Source: Bacillus sp. EB106-08-02-XG196 (GTDB taxonomy: Bacteria > Bacillota > Bacilli > Bacillales > Cytobacillaceae). From it: 64,000 nt of DNA. Numbering within the stretch: position 1 is the stretch's first letter; each line of letters opens with the position of its first letter. The stretch is taken from positions 1 through 64,000 of the forward strand of contig NZ_JABWSY010000007.1 of NCBI RefSeq assembly GCF_013396335.1, given 5' to 3'. Below, in pieces: positions 16,852-25,273 of the stretch. The notes beneath the pieces were generated by a model that was not told the DNA's origin, searched no databases, and saw nothing but the letters and a program-made list of their open reading frames with translations. The position numbers and the translations under genes were made by a program.

Positions 16852-17043
16852 CTAACTCATCCAAATGTAGATTCCTAGGGAAACTAATGCTATAAAAATA
16901 ATCACCACATATATTAATGTTAAATTGGTTGTATTCCTTTTTGTGGAATCGCTATAGTTATCATCAGGCTTCCCCGTTAACGCCAGGGTTAAAACCACAG
17001 CAACAATTAAGATTAAAACGACTAAAATAGATAATATCTCCAT
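16852..17043 (-). CDS. Small two-TM membrane protein (63 aa)
   Basis: This 63-residue protein has two hydrophobic helices (about 3-23 and 42-61) joined by a polar loop, GKPDDNYSDSTKRNTTN. It resembles small Bacillus membrane proteins that some annotation pipelines link to bacillithiol synthesis (BshB3 label); that link is uncertain and I do not claim a function. Its ATG is preceded by GAGGTG. It ends against a shared terminator. Confidence 0.65.
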   Translation of the reverse strand: MEILSILVVLILIVAVVLTLALTGKPDDNYSDSTKRNTTNLTLIYVVIIFIALVSLGIYIWMS

Positions 17044-17140
17044 GATACACCTCGTATATTTTTGTTCTATTTACTATATAATCATACCGCAACTGGAACT
17101 ATTCTTAACCATCCAATTCCTACAAATTTATCTGTATACA

Positions 17141-17174
17141 AAAAAGCGTAATGGAAGTAACTAATCCATTACGC
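17141..17174 (-). terminator. Terminator of the esterase gene
   Basis: GCGTAATGGA (17146-17155) pairs with TCCATTACGC (17165-17174), with a minus-strand TTTTTT tail. Confidence 0.85.
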
Positions 17175-17185
17175 ATGAGTTATTT

Positions 17186-18142
17186 TTAGATACTTACTGA
17201 TTCAGGTTGAGGCTGTAACGCTTTTTTTAACGCTTGAACATATTCATTTCTTGCTTGTTTCCCTATTTCTGAAGTGGGATTTAATAGTTCAAAACCATGG
17301 TAAGCACCAGGATAGAGATGGAATTCCACAGCTACTCCTGCTTGCGCTAATTTTGCCACATATTCAATCGTTTCATCACGGAACGGATCTAATTGACCAA
17401 CACAAGTAAATGTTGGCGGCAGGTTAGACAGATTTTTTGCACGAGCAGGTGCCGCATATGGTGAAATTTCTCCGTTTGCATGTTCGCCTAAATACATCCT
17501 CCAGCCTGCTAAATTGTTGCCACGATTCCAGATGGCACGTTCGTCTGTAATTTCATAGCTAGAAGGTGTCACATTACGGTCATCTATCATCGGGTACAGT
17601 GGCATTTGGAATGAGATGGCTGGCCCCTTGCGATCACGAGCTAGCAGACTTAGAGCGGCGGTCAATCCACCCCCTGCACTTTGACCCGCGACGGCAACAC
17701 GCGATCCATCAATCTTCAGATCATCCGCTGCATTTGTCATCCATACCAAAGCCGCATAACAGTCCTCTAGTGGCGCCGGAAATGGATGCTCAGGAGCAAG
17801 GCGGTAATCCACGGATACGACAACACACTGTGCTTCCTCAGCAAAGAGTTGGCAGTCGCCATCAGAGCCATCCGCATCCCCTAACACGTATCCACCACCA
17901 TGGATGAACAACAGTGCTGGAAGTTTTTCCGTCTTTACCGATGCAGGTTCATAAATCTTAACCTTCATATCCTGGCCATCACCACCAGGTATAGTGCGCG
18001 TTGAAATGTTAACGCTTTCAAGTTTTTCGATTGGAATGGCGGGAGCTTGTCTAGCTGCCTCCAATCCCTCGGGAAGATTTAGCGGTGGGAAAACAGTAAG
18101 TATTTCTTTTAATTCTGGTGCAACTCTACTAATAAAATCCAT
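17186..18142 (-). CDS. Alpha/beta hydrolase, HSL-family esterase
   Basis: This 318-residue esterase/lipase belongs to the hormone-sensitive-lipase group (family IV). The oxyanion motif HGGG is at 81-84, the nucleophile elbow GQSAG gives S155, and the remaining triad residues are probably D252 (LDPFRDE) and H282 (YHGFE). It has no signal peptide, so it hydrolyses small acyl esters inside the cell. The gene is noticeably richer in G and C than its neighbours, which could mean transfer or just codon bias. It is monocistronic. Confidence 0.92.
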   Translation of the reverse strand: MDFISRVAPELKEILTVFPPLNLPEGLEAARQAPAIPIEKLESVNISTRTIPGGDGQDMKVKIYEPASVKTEKLPALLFIHGGGYVLGDADGSDGDCQLFAEEAQCVVVSVDYRLAPEHPFPAPLEDCYAALVWMTNAADDLKIDGSRVAVAGQSAGGGLTAALSLLARDRKGPAISFQMPLYPMIDDRNVTPSSYEITDERAIWNRGNNLAGWRMYLGEHANGEISPYAAPARAKNLSNLPPTFTCVGQLDPFRDETIEYVAKLAQAGVAVEFHLYPGAYHGFELLNPTSEIGKQARNEYVQALKKALQPQPESVSI

Positions 18143-18257
18143 TCAAAAACCTCCTATTAATACATAAAACTATTTTACTATGAATAATCATTGCTTGCAC
18201 AGTAATAATATGCTGTTCCATATAAAGTTATAACTTACTAGAAGACTTTTTTACCTA

Positions 18258-18653
18258 TTAATTTCTTACCTTCTTTAAATCAATAAAATCCAGTTTTTCC
18301 ACCGAATGATTCTTTTCCTTCCAAATAATAAATAAGAGTAGTTTAGACTCCTTATCATAATAGGTACACTCATTTTTACATTCATAAATATAATATCCAT
18401 TTTCATCTAATGATAGTAATCCACTTTCATAATGAGGATGAATGTTAAAATTGAAATTCTCGATTTTTTCGCTCCCTTTATACTTAACTTCAATCCGATA
18501 ACTACTATTAAGTCCTTCTATTTTTGCATTTATCGTTATAAGCCAATTCTCATCCTCACCCATATAGGTAACAGTTTTCCCTCTTAGCATCACTTCATAG
18601 AAAGAAACTAACAGGACCAATATAATAATAGACCAAATAAGCTTTTTTCTCAT
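18258..18653 (-). CDS. Hypothetical membrane-anchored protein (131 aa)
   Basis: This protein has one N-terminal transmembrane segment or uncleaved signal (residues 4-22) and an extracytoplasmic beta-rich domain of about 105 residues with two cysteines (YECKNECTYY). No family is recognised. It is a single-gene unit. The ribosome binding site is AGGTG upstream of the ATG. Confidence 0.6.
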   Translation of the reverse strand: MRKKLIWSIIILVLLVSFYEVMLRGKTVTYMGEDENWLITINAKIEGLNSSYRIEVKYKGSEKIENFNFNIHPHYESGLLSLDENGYYIYECKNECTYYDKESKLLLFIIWKEKNHSVEKLDFIDLKKVRN

Positions 18654-18715
18654 AAAAAAACACCTCTTTATATGAGATGTAAAGTTAAATATATTTATGA
18701 CTGAAAACGTGTTTG

Positions 18716-19402
18716 TTATACAATTATTGCTTGATATCCTTTTGCTTTCAACTCTTCCACTAAGCTTTTTGCGTTATCGATATCTGAAAATGCCCCCACT
18801 TGTATGCGATAAACCACATCAACTGTAGATGAAACTGCTGGTTTCTTTTTCAGTCCATACTGGGCAACAAGTCCATCCACTACCGATTTCGCTGCTTTTT
18901 TCTGATACTCTTCTGTCCTCATTTTTATAGCTTCGTTATGATTTGTCATAAATGCGAATTCTATTAATATTGCCGTCATTTTCGTTTCTCTTACCATTTG
19001 GAAATCCGCGGCTTTTATACCACGATTACGAAATCCTAATTCTTTCACTAGGTTAGTTTGTATTTTTTCAGCAAGAGCCGCAGCCTCTTTTGGCTTTGTT
19101 GTGTACGTATACGTTTCAGTACCACCAGCATTGTTCCATCCAGATCCGTATGCATTGAGATGGTAGTCTATATGAACATTTGCACCCCAGCCATTTATTA
19201 GTTCGCATCGTTTTTTTAACGGAATATCACTTTTCCCAGTTGAATCATCAATCCGTTTTTGAATGACTCTTTCATAATTTTCTAGTTCCAACATCACAAG
19301 CTTCACAATCTCACTTGTAACCTGCCATTCTTTATATCCATCAGGTGACTGCTTCCCTGGTGTGACAAGTGCATGTCCTGCGGCATGCGTTATTTTTATC
19401 AT
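18716..19402 (-). CDS. N-acetylmuramoyl-L-alanine amidase with SPOR repeat
   Basis: This 228-residue cell-wall hydrolase has an Amidase_3 zinc domain (residues 3-183) and a C-terminal SPOR-type repeat (about 197-228, YRIQVGAFSDIDNAKSLVEE). Probable zinc ligands are H10, E25 and H81 (DYHLNA), with catalytic E148 (LIEFAF). The layout is that of CwlC-like mother-cell autolysins and of phage endolysins. There is no signal peptide. SPOR normally comes as two repeats, and only one is present here. A sporulation role is possible but not shown. Confidence 0.88.
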   Translation of the reverse strand: MIKITHAAGHALVTPGKQSPDGYKEWQVTSEIVKLVMLELENYERVIQKRIDDSTGKSDIPLKKRCELINGWGANVHIDYHLNAYGSGWNNAGGTETYTYTTKPKEAAALAEKIQTNLVKELGFRNRGIKAADFQMVRETKMTAILIEFAFMTNHNEAIKMRTEEYQKKAAKSVVDGLVAQYGLKKKPAVSSTVDVVYRIQVGAFSDIDNAKSLVEELKAKGYQAIIV

Positions 19403-19579
19403 ATAAATATCCTCCCTTTTACAAATCCTATTCTTCCACCTTTTATATATAGATAAAATACAAAAAAGGACAGGGACTGAGAAAATCTTTTATTAAACCT
19501 GTTATTTTTATCACACCTACAGCGATTCTATGAATGTAAAATTAAAGTGAAACATCAAAAATAGGCAGGAGGTTGTTTT

Positions 19580-19897
19580 TTGTTAAAAATATTTATTTTT
19601 GTTCTGATTCTAATTACTTTGGTCTTGTTGAGTATGTTTATTGATGGTGTGATGGAGTTACATAAGAAGGAAATGGAAGAGAAGAAAAATATCATAAGAG
19701 AAGGAATGGAAGGTTATTTGGATAGAACCTTTGGATTTGGCAATGTTACTATTTTCAAATCCATCTTTGATGCTGAAGGCAACACCAGGTACTTAGTGTA
19801 TTTACCTAAATATGAATGGTTTAAAGCTCCTAAATACGAATGGTATGAAGTCTATTCAACAAACAGCGGATATAAGCATCAAGCAATAAAGGGATGA
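19580..19897 (+). CDS. Hypothetical single-TM protein (105 aa)
   Basis: It has an N-terminal hydrophobic helix (residues 2-20), then a charged helix (ELHKKEMEEKKNIIREG) and a small C-terminal domain. A tandem near-repeat, LPKYEWFKAPKYEWYEV, lies at about 76-93. The TTG start is supported by AGGAGG 7 nt upstream. No family is recognised. A terminator follows directly. Confidence 0.6.
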   Translation: MLKIFIFVLILITLVLLSMFIDGVMELHKKEMEEKKNIIREGMEGYLDRTFGFGNVTIFKSIFDAEGNTRYLVYLPKYEWFKAPKYEWYEVYSTNSGYKHQAIKG

Positions 19898-19901
19898 TAT
19901 C

Positions 19902-19944
19902 AAAAGCCCAATGCTCGAAATTCAACTCGAGTCATTGGGCTTTT
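19902..19944. terminator. Bidirectional terminator
   Basis: AAAAGCCCAATG (19902-19913) pairs perfectly with CATTGGGCTTTT (19933-19944) between convergent genes. Confidence 0.85.
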
Positions 19945-19981
19945 GAGACGATTTGTCAGTATAAATAATACTATTCTCTTT

Positions 19982-20281
19982 TTAAAACCATTCATCCGCA
20001 ATCGTGCTATTATCGGCGAGAGAGAATGCTGCATTCGTGATGGCTTTTGCTAACGTATCACCGTTTTCACAAACTGTATTAAAACAAACTTCATGTTCCC
20101 CTTTTGCTGTATAGGTATATCCGAAACTTTTTAATCTTTCAACGATTAACAGTGCATGGTCTAGGTTTTCCTCTGGGCTAAAGTCATATATGAAAACACC
20201 CTTTTCTGGATCATACCATCTATCCCATCGATTTAGTTTCCAACCTAGTATTCTACGTGCGATTACCTCAGTATTGTTCAT
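19982..20281 (-). CDS. BC1872-like protein (phage ABA-sandwich domain)
   Basis: This 99-residue protein resembles the BC1872/phage ABA-sandwich family: EVIARRILGWKLNRWDRWYD at the N-terminus, then FSPEENLDHALLIVERLKSFGY. These small proteins are common in Bacillus phages and chromosomes, and their function is unknown. No other phage structural or integrase genes are near, so it is probably a domesticated stray gene. Confidence 0.6.
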   Translation of the reverse strand: MNNTEVIARRILGWKLNRWDRWYDPEKGVFIYDFSPEENLDHALLIVERLKSFGYTYTAKGEHEVCFNTVCENGDTLAKAITNAAFSLADNSTIADEWF

Positions 20282-20374
20282 GTGCCAATTACCTCTTTTA
20301 CTCTAGATGATTATATTTTATCATTTCAAAACGTTACAAGCATCATGAGGATGTGACAATCAAAATAAAATGGC

Positions 20375-20989
20375 TCAGACAATAGAACTAAGCCATTTCA
20401 ATCTATGAGAAAAAACAGCTTTTTCCTTAACGGGAATACATTGCTTTTCTGCTTTAATTTCAGTTTGGTAATCTTTTAGCTTTCCTTCATAAACTATTTG
20501 AAACGTAGAAACACATTGCAAATCATGTGGAGCTATTAGTGAAATAGGCTTTTGAAAATGAATGACAGTAGATTCCTTAAGTAAATAGGCAACAAATTGA
20601 GAACAGAAGAAAGCATTGTTTCTTTTTACTGGCTTATTAAACATAACACCGAATAATCCTAAAAAGTTATAACGATAATGTTTCTTTTTTGTCTCAATTT
20701 CTTGTAGGTAGTGATTCAACTTTTGGATTTGACTTTCTGTTACGGTAATCGAATAAATAGCACAGTCTGCTTGTTTAAATAAACCTTCCCTAACATCTTC
20801 CTTTACAAACCCTCCAATAAATGGATTTCGGGCTGTTTTTCTCCCAAAGCTGTATACCTCTGATAAATGATAATCAAAGGCTATTGAAGCATGATTATAT
20901 GGTTTTTTCGTATATAGCTTGATTAATTTTGTTAATAAAGAACCCGTATCCGTTAAAAGAATATAAACCTCTTTTTGTACTATCATCAT
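20375..20989 (-). CDS. Permuted papain-like (YiiX/NlpC-P60-type) cysteine hydrolase
   Basis: This 204-residue protein has the permuted NlpC/P60 (DUF830/YiiX) pattern, with the histidine first at KPYNHASIAF (H33) and the nucleophile later at NNAFFCSQFVAYLL (C129). Such enzymes hydrolyse amide or ester bonds in lipids or peptides. There is no signal peptide. The start is supported by AAGGAGG. The leader region (21000-21110) has repeated CTTAAG motifs of unknown role. Confidence 0.75.
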   Translation of the reverse strand: MMIVQKEVYILLTDTGSLLTKLIKLYTKKPYNHASIAFDYHLSEVYSFGRKTARNPFIGGFVKEDVREGLFKQADCAIYSITVTESQIQKLNHYLQEIETKKKHYRYNFLGLFGVMFNKPVKRNNAFFCSQFVAYLLKESTVIHFQKPISLIAPHDLQCVSTFQIVYEGKLKDYQTEIKAEKQCIPVKEKAVFSHRLKWLSSIV

Positions 20990-21297
20990 TAGCCTCCTTA
21001 AAAGATGCTCCAGAAAACTTCTCTATTTATACTATATATACAGAAACTTAAGAAATGTTTTATAGAATCCTTAAGATATTCTTAAACTTTTAAGAGGAAT
21101 TATTTGAAATAGATTAAGTGTAGGACCTAAAAAGCCGATTGATTTTTAAGTAAATCAATCGGCAATATAAGATACATATAATTAAAACAGTTTAACAAAG
21201 ACGCATTTATAAACCCACTCTATCGCTAGACACTGATTGATACATAATATCACGCTTATTACGTGTATTTCAATGCTTGTTTATTCCAGATTATTGA
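20990..21297. other. Intergenic region without a gene
   Basis: This 308-bp stretch holds the promoter side of the papain-like gene, with three CTTAAG/CTTAAA repeats between about 21050 and 21105. It also holds the pabB terminator at 21130-21163. I see no reading frame worth calling. Confidence 0.5.
21130..21163 (-). terminator. Terminator downstream of pabB
   Basis: GCCGATTGATTT (21134-21145) pairs with AAATCAATCGGC (21152-21163), followed on the minus strand by TTTTT. It lies about 135 nt past the stop. Confidence 0.75.
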
Positions 21298-23055
21298 TTA
21301 GATTATTTGAACCTCTTTCCATTTTCGGACACTATTGATAAACCAGACTCTTGTTGCCTTATTCAAATCTGATTTTGTGAGTGTTCTTTCATGTATTTCC
21401 CCAATTTGTATTAATCTATCACGAAAAGTTCCAGCCAATAATCCACTTATTACCGGAGGGGTCCACAAGATGCCTTCAATTTCTAAAACGATGTTGCCAT
21501 TTGTAAATTCAGTTAATTCACCTTCTTGATTCCATAGCAGCACATCGAAAGCTTCTGCAGGCTTTTGTTTTTGAAAGTTTGTATAAATCTCGCGATTGGT
21601 TGTTTTATGATACAGAAATGGATTGGTTTTATCAACTGGTTCACCCGCTAGGGTTACCTTTAATAGGGCATTCCCTTGAGTGATTGTCTGACCTTCAATC
21701 GTCAAATCTCCATTTTTCGCTATCAGTACTCGAACCTTTAACAACCCGGTATGATTTTTATCCCCAAACTCTTTTAAGGATCTCTTTATTTTTTCACCTT
21801 GGTATCGAAACCCAAAATACCGAGCTGAATTCTCTAACCGTTTCAGATGCTCTTCAAACAAAAAATAATCTCCATTTTCAAGCAGCAAACTTTCCAATAA
21901 TTGAAATTCAGTCGGTTTTTCTTCTAACAGCTTTGCTTTCGCAAGAATCTCATGGTATTCCCCTTCCGATGTCGAATCCCAAGTAATTCCTCCACCAACA
22001 CCATAGACGGCATTTCCTGTTTGATGGTCAATTAGAACTGTTCTGATAGGTACGTTAAAAATGGCTTCCTTATTTGGGGTAATATAGCCAATCGCCCCGC
22101 AATATACTTCACGAGGTTCATTTTCCAAGTCTGCAATGATGTTCATTGTACTTATCTTTGGTGCTCCTGTAATCGATCCGCATGGAAAAAGAGCTTTAAA
22201 AATCTCAACAATGCTTGTCGTTTCCGAAACCTTAGCTGAAATCGTAGAAGTCATTTGATGGACTGTTGGATACTGTTCAATTTCGAAGATTTTTTCAACA
22301 TTAACAGTGCCAGATTGAGCAATCATCCCAAGATCATTACGCAGTAAATCGACAATCATAAGATTTTCTGCACGATTTTTCTCCGATTGAACTAGCCAAT
22401 CTGCGTTAGCGGTGTCCTCAGCAAAAGATGCTCCCCTCTTTATTGTCCCTTTCATTGGACGAGTCGTAACTTTTCCTTGATCCAAGTGAAAAAACAATTC
22501 TGGTGAAGCGGACAAAATACTTTGTTTGCCCGTATGTATATATGCACAATAATTAGAGTTTTGCGCGTGCCTCAACCTATTATAAAAAGCTAGCCCATCC
22601 CCATTAAATAGTGAATGGAGTCGGATGGTATAATTCGTCTGGTATGTATCACCAAACTGTATGGAATTTTTTATCGAGGTAATCCCTTGATTATACTCGT
22701 CCATCGATATAGATGGTTTCCACTCCGATACGGTAAATTCTCCTGAACTGCTTAGATGAGAACATTCAGGCTCTGAAAAAATACCAAACCAAAGCAAAGG
22801 AAACGAACCCCCACTATTGACCTTAAATGCTGGGTCAAAGGCGGGAGCACTTTCATAGGATAGGAATCCAGCAGCGTAATATCCTTTATCAACAGCTTCT
22901 TGAACAAGCTGGAAACTAGGTATAACATCTTCCACCTTGGAAGCGGTAATCACACTGACCGGGTTTTGAAAAATTAATGGTTTTATATTTCCGTTAGAGT
23001 CTGCAAATTCAAATGCTAATAGAGGTTCTTTTTGTTCCATGCTTTTTGCCTTCAC
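21298..23055 (-). CDS. pabB: Aminodeoxychorismate synthase component I fused to aminotransferase class IV (PabB-PabC)
   Basis: This 585-residue fusion has an N-terminal chorismate-binding domain (about 1-370; TRPMKGTIKRG, ENLMIVDLLRNDLG, PCGSITGAPKI) and a C-terminal class IV PLP domain (about 385-585; ending in WFINSVRKW). PabB makes 4-amino-4-deoxychorismate from chorismate with ammonia from PabA. The C-terminal part resembles the lyase that releases 4-aminobenzoate for folate. The fusion would therefore carry out two successive steps. The gene stands alone, not in a pabB-pabA-pabC operon, so it may be a second copy. A specialised metabolite role is possible. Confidence 0.88.
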   Translation of the reverse strand: MKAKSMEQKEPLLAFEFADSNGNIKPLIFQNPVSVITASKVEDVIPSFQLVQEAVDKGYYAAGFLSYESAPAFDPAFKVNSGGSFPLLWFGIFSEPECSHLSSSGEFTVSEWKPSISMDEYNQGITSIKNSIQFGDTYQTNYTIRLHSLFNGDGLAFYNRLRHAQNSNYCAYIHTGKQSILSASPELFFHLDQGKVTTRPMKGTIKRGASFAEDTANADWLVQSEKNRAENLMIVDLLRNDLGMIAQSGTVNVEKIFEIEQYPTVHQMTSTISAKVSETTSIVEIFKALFPCGSITGAPKISTMNIIADLENEPREVYCGAIGYITPNKEAIFNVPIRTVLIDHQTGNAVYGVGGGITWDSTSEGEYHEILAKAKLLEEKPTEFQLLESLLLENGDYFLFEEHLKRLENSARYFGFRYQGEKIKRSLKEFGDKNHTGLLKVRVLIAKNGDLTIEGQTITQGNALLKVTLAGEPVDKTNPFLYHKTTNREIYTNFQKQKPAEAFDVLLWNQEGELTEFTNGNIVLEIEGILWTPPVISGLLAGTFRDRLIQIGEIHERTLTKSDLNKATRVWFINSVRKWKEVQII

Positions 23056-23436
23056 CCTTAAGTTTTCTGATTTTTAAAAGAAAAGAAACCTCTTTCAGTT
23101 TATTTTTCCTTGGTACTATCGTCAACTGTTTCAACTAATTCCTCTGCAACACGGTAGCAAAGGTTGGTTGGACTTTACTTGGTGTAAGTGATAATGCTGG
23201 TCAGCCAACTATGAAATATCCTATAATTGACAAAAAATTTACAATTCAACAACTCTGTCTTAACAAATCTCTCCTATACTGAGTTTAATAGGAAGTTTTT
23301 GGAGGGAGGATGCAGCATGCGCGAGTTCATGTTTAGAATCGTCATTTTGATTCCGATTTGCACCTTTATGTGATAAATCCTAAAAACATTAATTAAACCT
23401 ATTCCTCATAGAACCCACACTAATATACCTCTATGT
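23056..23436. other. Intergenic region with an 18-codon micro-ORF
   Basis: This is a 381-bp gap between pabB and the cupin gene. The only candidate gene is the micro-ORF at 23317-23373. A weak coding-like stretch on the plus strand around 23150-23210 cannot be assigned. Confidence 0.45.
23317..23373 (+). CDS. 18-aa hydrophobic micro-ORF
   Basis: The frame MREFMFRIVILIPICTFM has GGAGGGAGG just upstream and promoter-like TATACT sequence at about 23275. It would encode a membrane-embedded micropeptide or a leader. There is no homology support. Confidence 0.3.
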   Translation: MREFMFRIVILIPICTFM

Positions 23437-23967
23437 TTATTCCATCGAACTTGGCAGCTGTTTATAAGCTAACTTCATGATGATTTCTTTATGTTGCGGA
23501 TATTTTCCAAGAAGTTCTTCCTGTGTAAACATTTCAAAGTCTTGAAATTCAAATCCCGGTGAAACCATACATCCCACTAGAGAACATGTATCCTTTTCCG
23601 AAACGGATGAACCAAATATCGAATTTTTCCTTACTAATGCTTGTGGGACTTCGCCAGCATCAAGATTCATTCCTAACTTTATTTCCTGAAATATTCCAGC
23701 TTCATCAATAACGTGAATGCTTAAAGAACTGCCACCGTGATAGTACCAAAGTTCATCTGAAATGAGACGGTGAAAATGGGACACATCTTCAGAGGTTAAA
23801 AGAAAATAAATACTAGTATAAAGCTTACGGGAACCTTCGTAATTAACGGATAATTCGTTGTCACTAATATGTTCTTCCGACTTAAAAGTTTCTTTGTAAT
23901 AACCGCCTTCAGGGTGTGGAGAAAGACCTAGTTTAGACACCCATTTATGTAAATCATTAATATGCAT
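23437..23967 (-). CDS. Cupin protein (DUF985 / Cupin_5)
   Basis: This protein of about 176 residues belongs to the Cupin_5/DUF985 (YML079-like) family: LGLSPHPEGGYYKETF at the N-terminus, FLLTSEDVSHFHRLISDELWYYHGG and the C-terminal GCMVSPGFEFQDFEM. The fold is a double-stranded beta helix like sugar epimerases. The ligand is unknown. The ATG at 23967 with GAAGGG upstream is preferred over a TTG at 24012. It lies 89 nt after the threonine aldolase-like gene on the same strand, so the two may be co-transcribed. Confidence 0.85.
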   Translation of the reverse strand: MHINDLHKWVSKLGLSPHPEGGYYKETFKSEEHISDNELSVNYEGSRKLYTSIYFLLTSEDVSHFHRLISDELWYYHGGSSLSIHVIDEAGIFQEIKLGMNLDAGEVPQALVRKNSIFGSSVSEKDTCSLVGCMVSPGFEFQDFEMFTQEELLGKYPQHKEIIMKLAYKQLPSSME

Positions 23968-24056
23968 TGAATAAATCCCTTCATTTCGTAAGTTATTAAG
24001 TATACGCCTCAAAGTAAGGAGGCTTTCTTCAGTTGATTTTGATTCTATAATTTTGT

Positions 24057-25082
24057 TTAGAGCAGTCTTTTCAATTCCTCAATAAGGCTATTAACCTCTT
24101 CCTCTTTTGTTGCCCACGATGTTACGAAGCGAATCGCGGATGAATCAGAATCTACCTTCTCCCAAATATGAAAAGCATAGTTTTTTTGCAGCTCTGTAAT
24201 GATTGAATTTGGCAGTATTGGGAATATTTGATTAGAAGGTGAGTGGGTCAGAAACTTGATATTCGCGCTGTTGAGTTCCTCTCTGATCAAGCCAGCCATC
24301 TTATTCGCATGGTTAGCCAAATCAAAGAACAAATTATCACGAAAAAGTTCAAGAAATTGTACGCCCATTAGCCTTCCTTTTGCTAGAAGTGCTCCTTTTT
24401 GCTTTATATGATAACGAAAATCTTCTTTTAAAGAATCCCGACAAATCACTAATGCTTCACCAATTAATGCCCCATTCTTGGTTCCTCCAATATAGAACGC
24501 GTCAACTAGTTTAGGAAGGTCACTCAATTGTAGATCATTTTCCTCCGAACACAATGCCGAACCAAGTCTCGCACCATCCATATACAATATAAGTTGGTTG
24601 CGTTGGCAGAATTCATGTAAATCCTGAAGTTCGCTTTTGGTATAAATGGAACCAATTTCAGTAGAATTTGATATATATACCAGCTTTGGCTTTACCATGT
24701 GCTCATCCGGATGACCGCCGAGTACTCCCTGCAAATCGGTTGGTGCAAGCTTTCCATCTTTCCCCTCTACAGATAGTATTTTATGACCGGTTGCCTCGAT
24801 GGCGCCTGTTTCATGTCCGAGAATATGTCCGCTGCTAACGGCAATTGCCGCTTCATGTGGTCTAAGGAATGCAGAAATCGCGATTAGATTGGTCTGTGTT
24901 CCGCCTGAAATAAAATGAATATCTACGTTATTGCTCCCTATTTTCTCCTTTATTCGTTCCATTGCTTCCTTCGAATATCGATCCTCGCCGTACCCTTCAT
25001 CTTGTACCAGGTTGTTTTCTAGTAATGCATTCAAAATTCTAGGATGTGCACCTTCACTGTAATCGTTCTTAAAGCTATACAT
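24057..25082 (-). CDS. Low-specificity L-threonine aldolase-like PLP enzyme
   Basis: This 341-residue fold-type I PLP enzyme belongs to the beta-eliminating lyase/threonine aldolase family. The PLP lysine is K202 in FYIGGTKNGALIGEA, and the Asp contact is in LYMDGARLGSAL (D169). It would split L-threonine or L-allo-threonine to glycine and acetaldehyde. The N-terminus SFKNDYSEGAHPRIL matches the family. The downstream cupin gene is co-directional. Confidence 0.9.
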   Translation of the reverse strand: MYSFKNDYSEGAHPRILNALLENNLVQDEGYGEDRYSKEAMERIKEKIGSNNVDIHFISGGTQTNLIAISAFLRPHEAAIAVSSGHILGHETGAIEATGHKILSVEGKDGKLAPTDLQGVLGGHPDEHMVKPKLVYISNSTEIGSIYTKSELQDLHEFCQRNQLILYMDGARLGSALCSEENDLQLSDLPKLVDAFYIGGTKNGALIGEALVICRDSLKEDFRYHIKQKGALLAKGRLMGVQFLELFRDNLFFDLANHANKMAGLIREELNSANIKFLTHSPSNQIFPILPNSIITELQKNYAFHIWEKVDSDSSAIRFVTSWATKEEEVNSLIEELKRLL

Positions 25083-25216
25083 TATATTGCCTCCATTTTC
25101 ACAAATTATATCTATTGTAATCTATCATACCAAGATTGCAGACAGTATTTCAAAATAAAGACGCTTGTTTACCAATTGAAAACAACCAAAAAATGACTAC
25201 CAGCTCAGCATTCTTT

Positions 25217-25232
25217 TTGGTATTATTACCAA
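25217..25232. promoter_or_regulatory. Palindrome upstream of the Ktr channel gene
   Basis: TTGGTA-TTAT-TACCAA is a perfect inverted repeat 42 nt before the GTG start. It may be an operator or a small hairpin. No c-di-AMP riboswitch is visible in the 190-bp leader. Confidence 0.35.
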
Positions 25233-25273
25233 TATCAGTTCTTGACTATGGATTATAAAGGGAGACCAAAATA

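Noticed and set aside
18716-20281. Prophage remnant (SPOR amidase plus ABA-sandwich gene)
   Set aside because: No integrase, capsid, tail or holin genes, and both families occur as chromosomal single genes.
23140-23220. Possible coding remnant near VAKVGWTLLGVSDNAGQPT
   Set aside because: Too short, with no clear family match and no flanking signals.
25083-25273. c-di-AMP (ydaO) riboswitch before the Ktr gene
   Set aside because: The leader is too short and lacks the conserved aptamer motifs.
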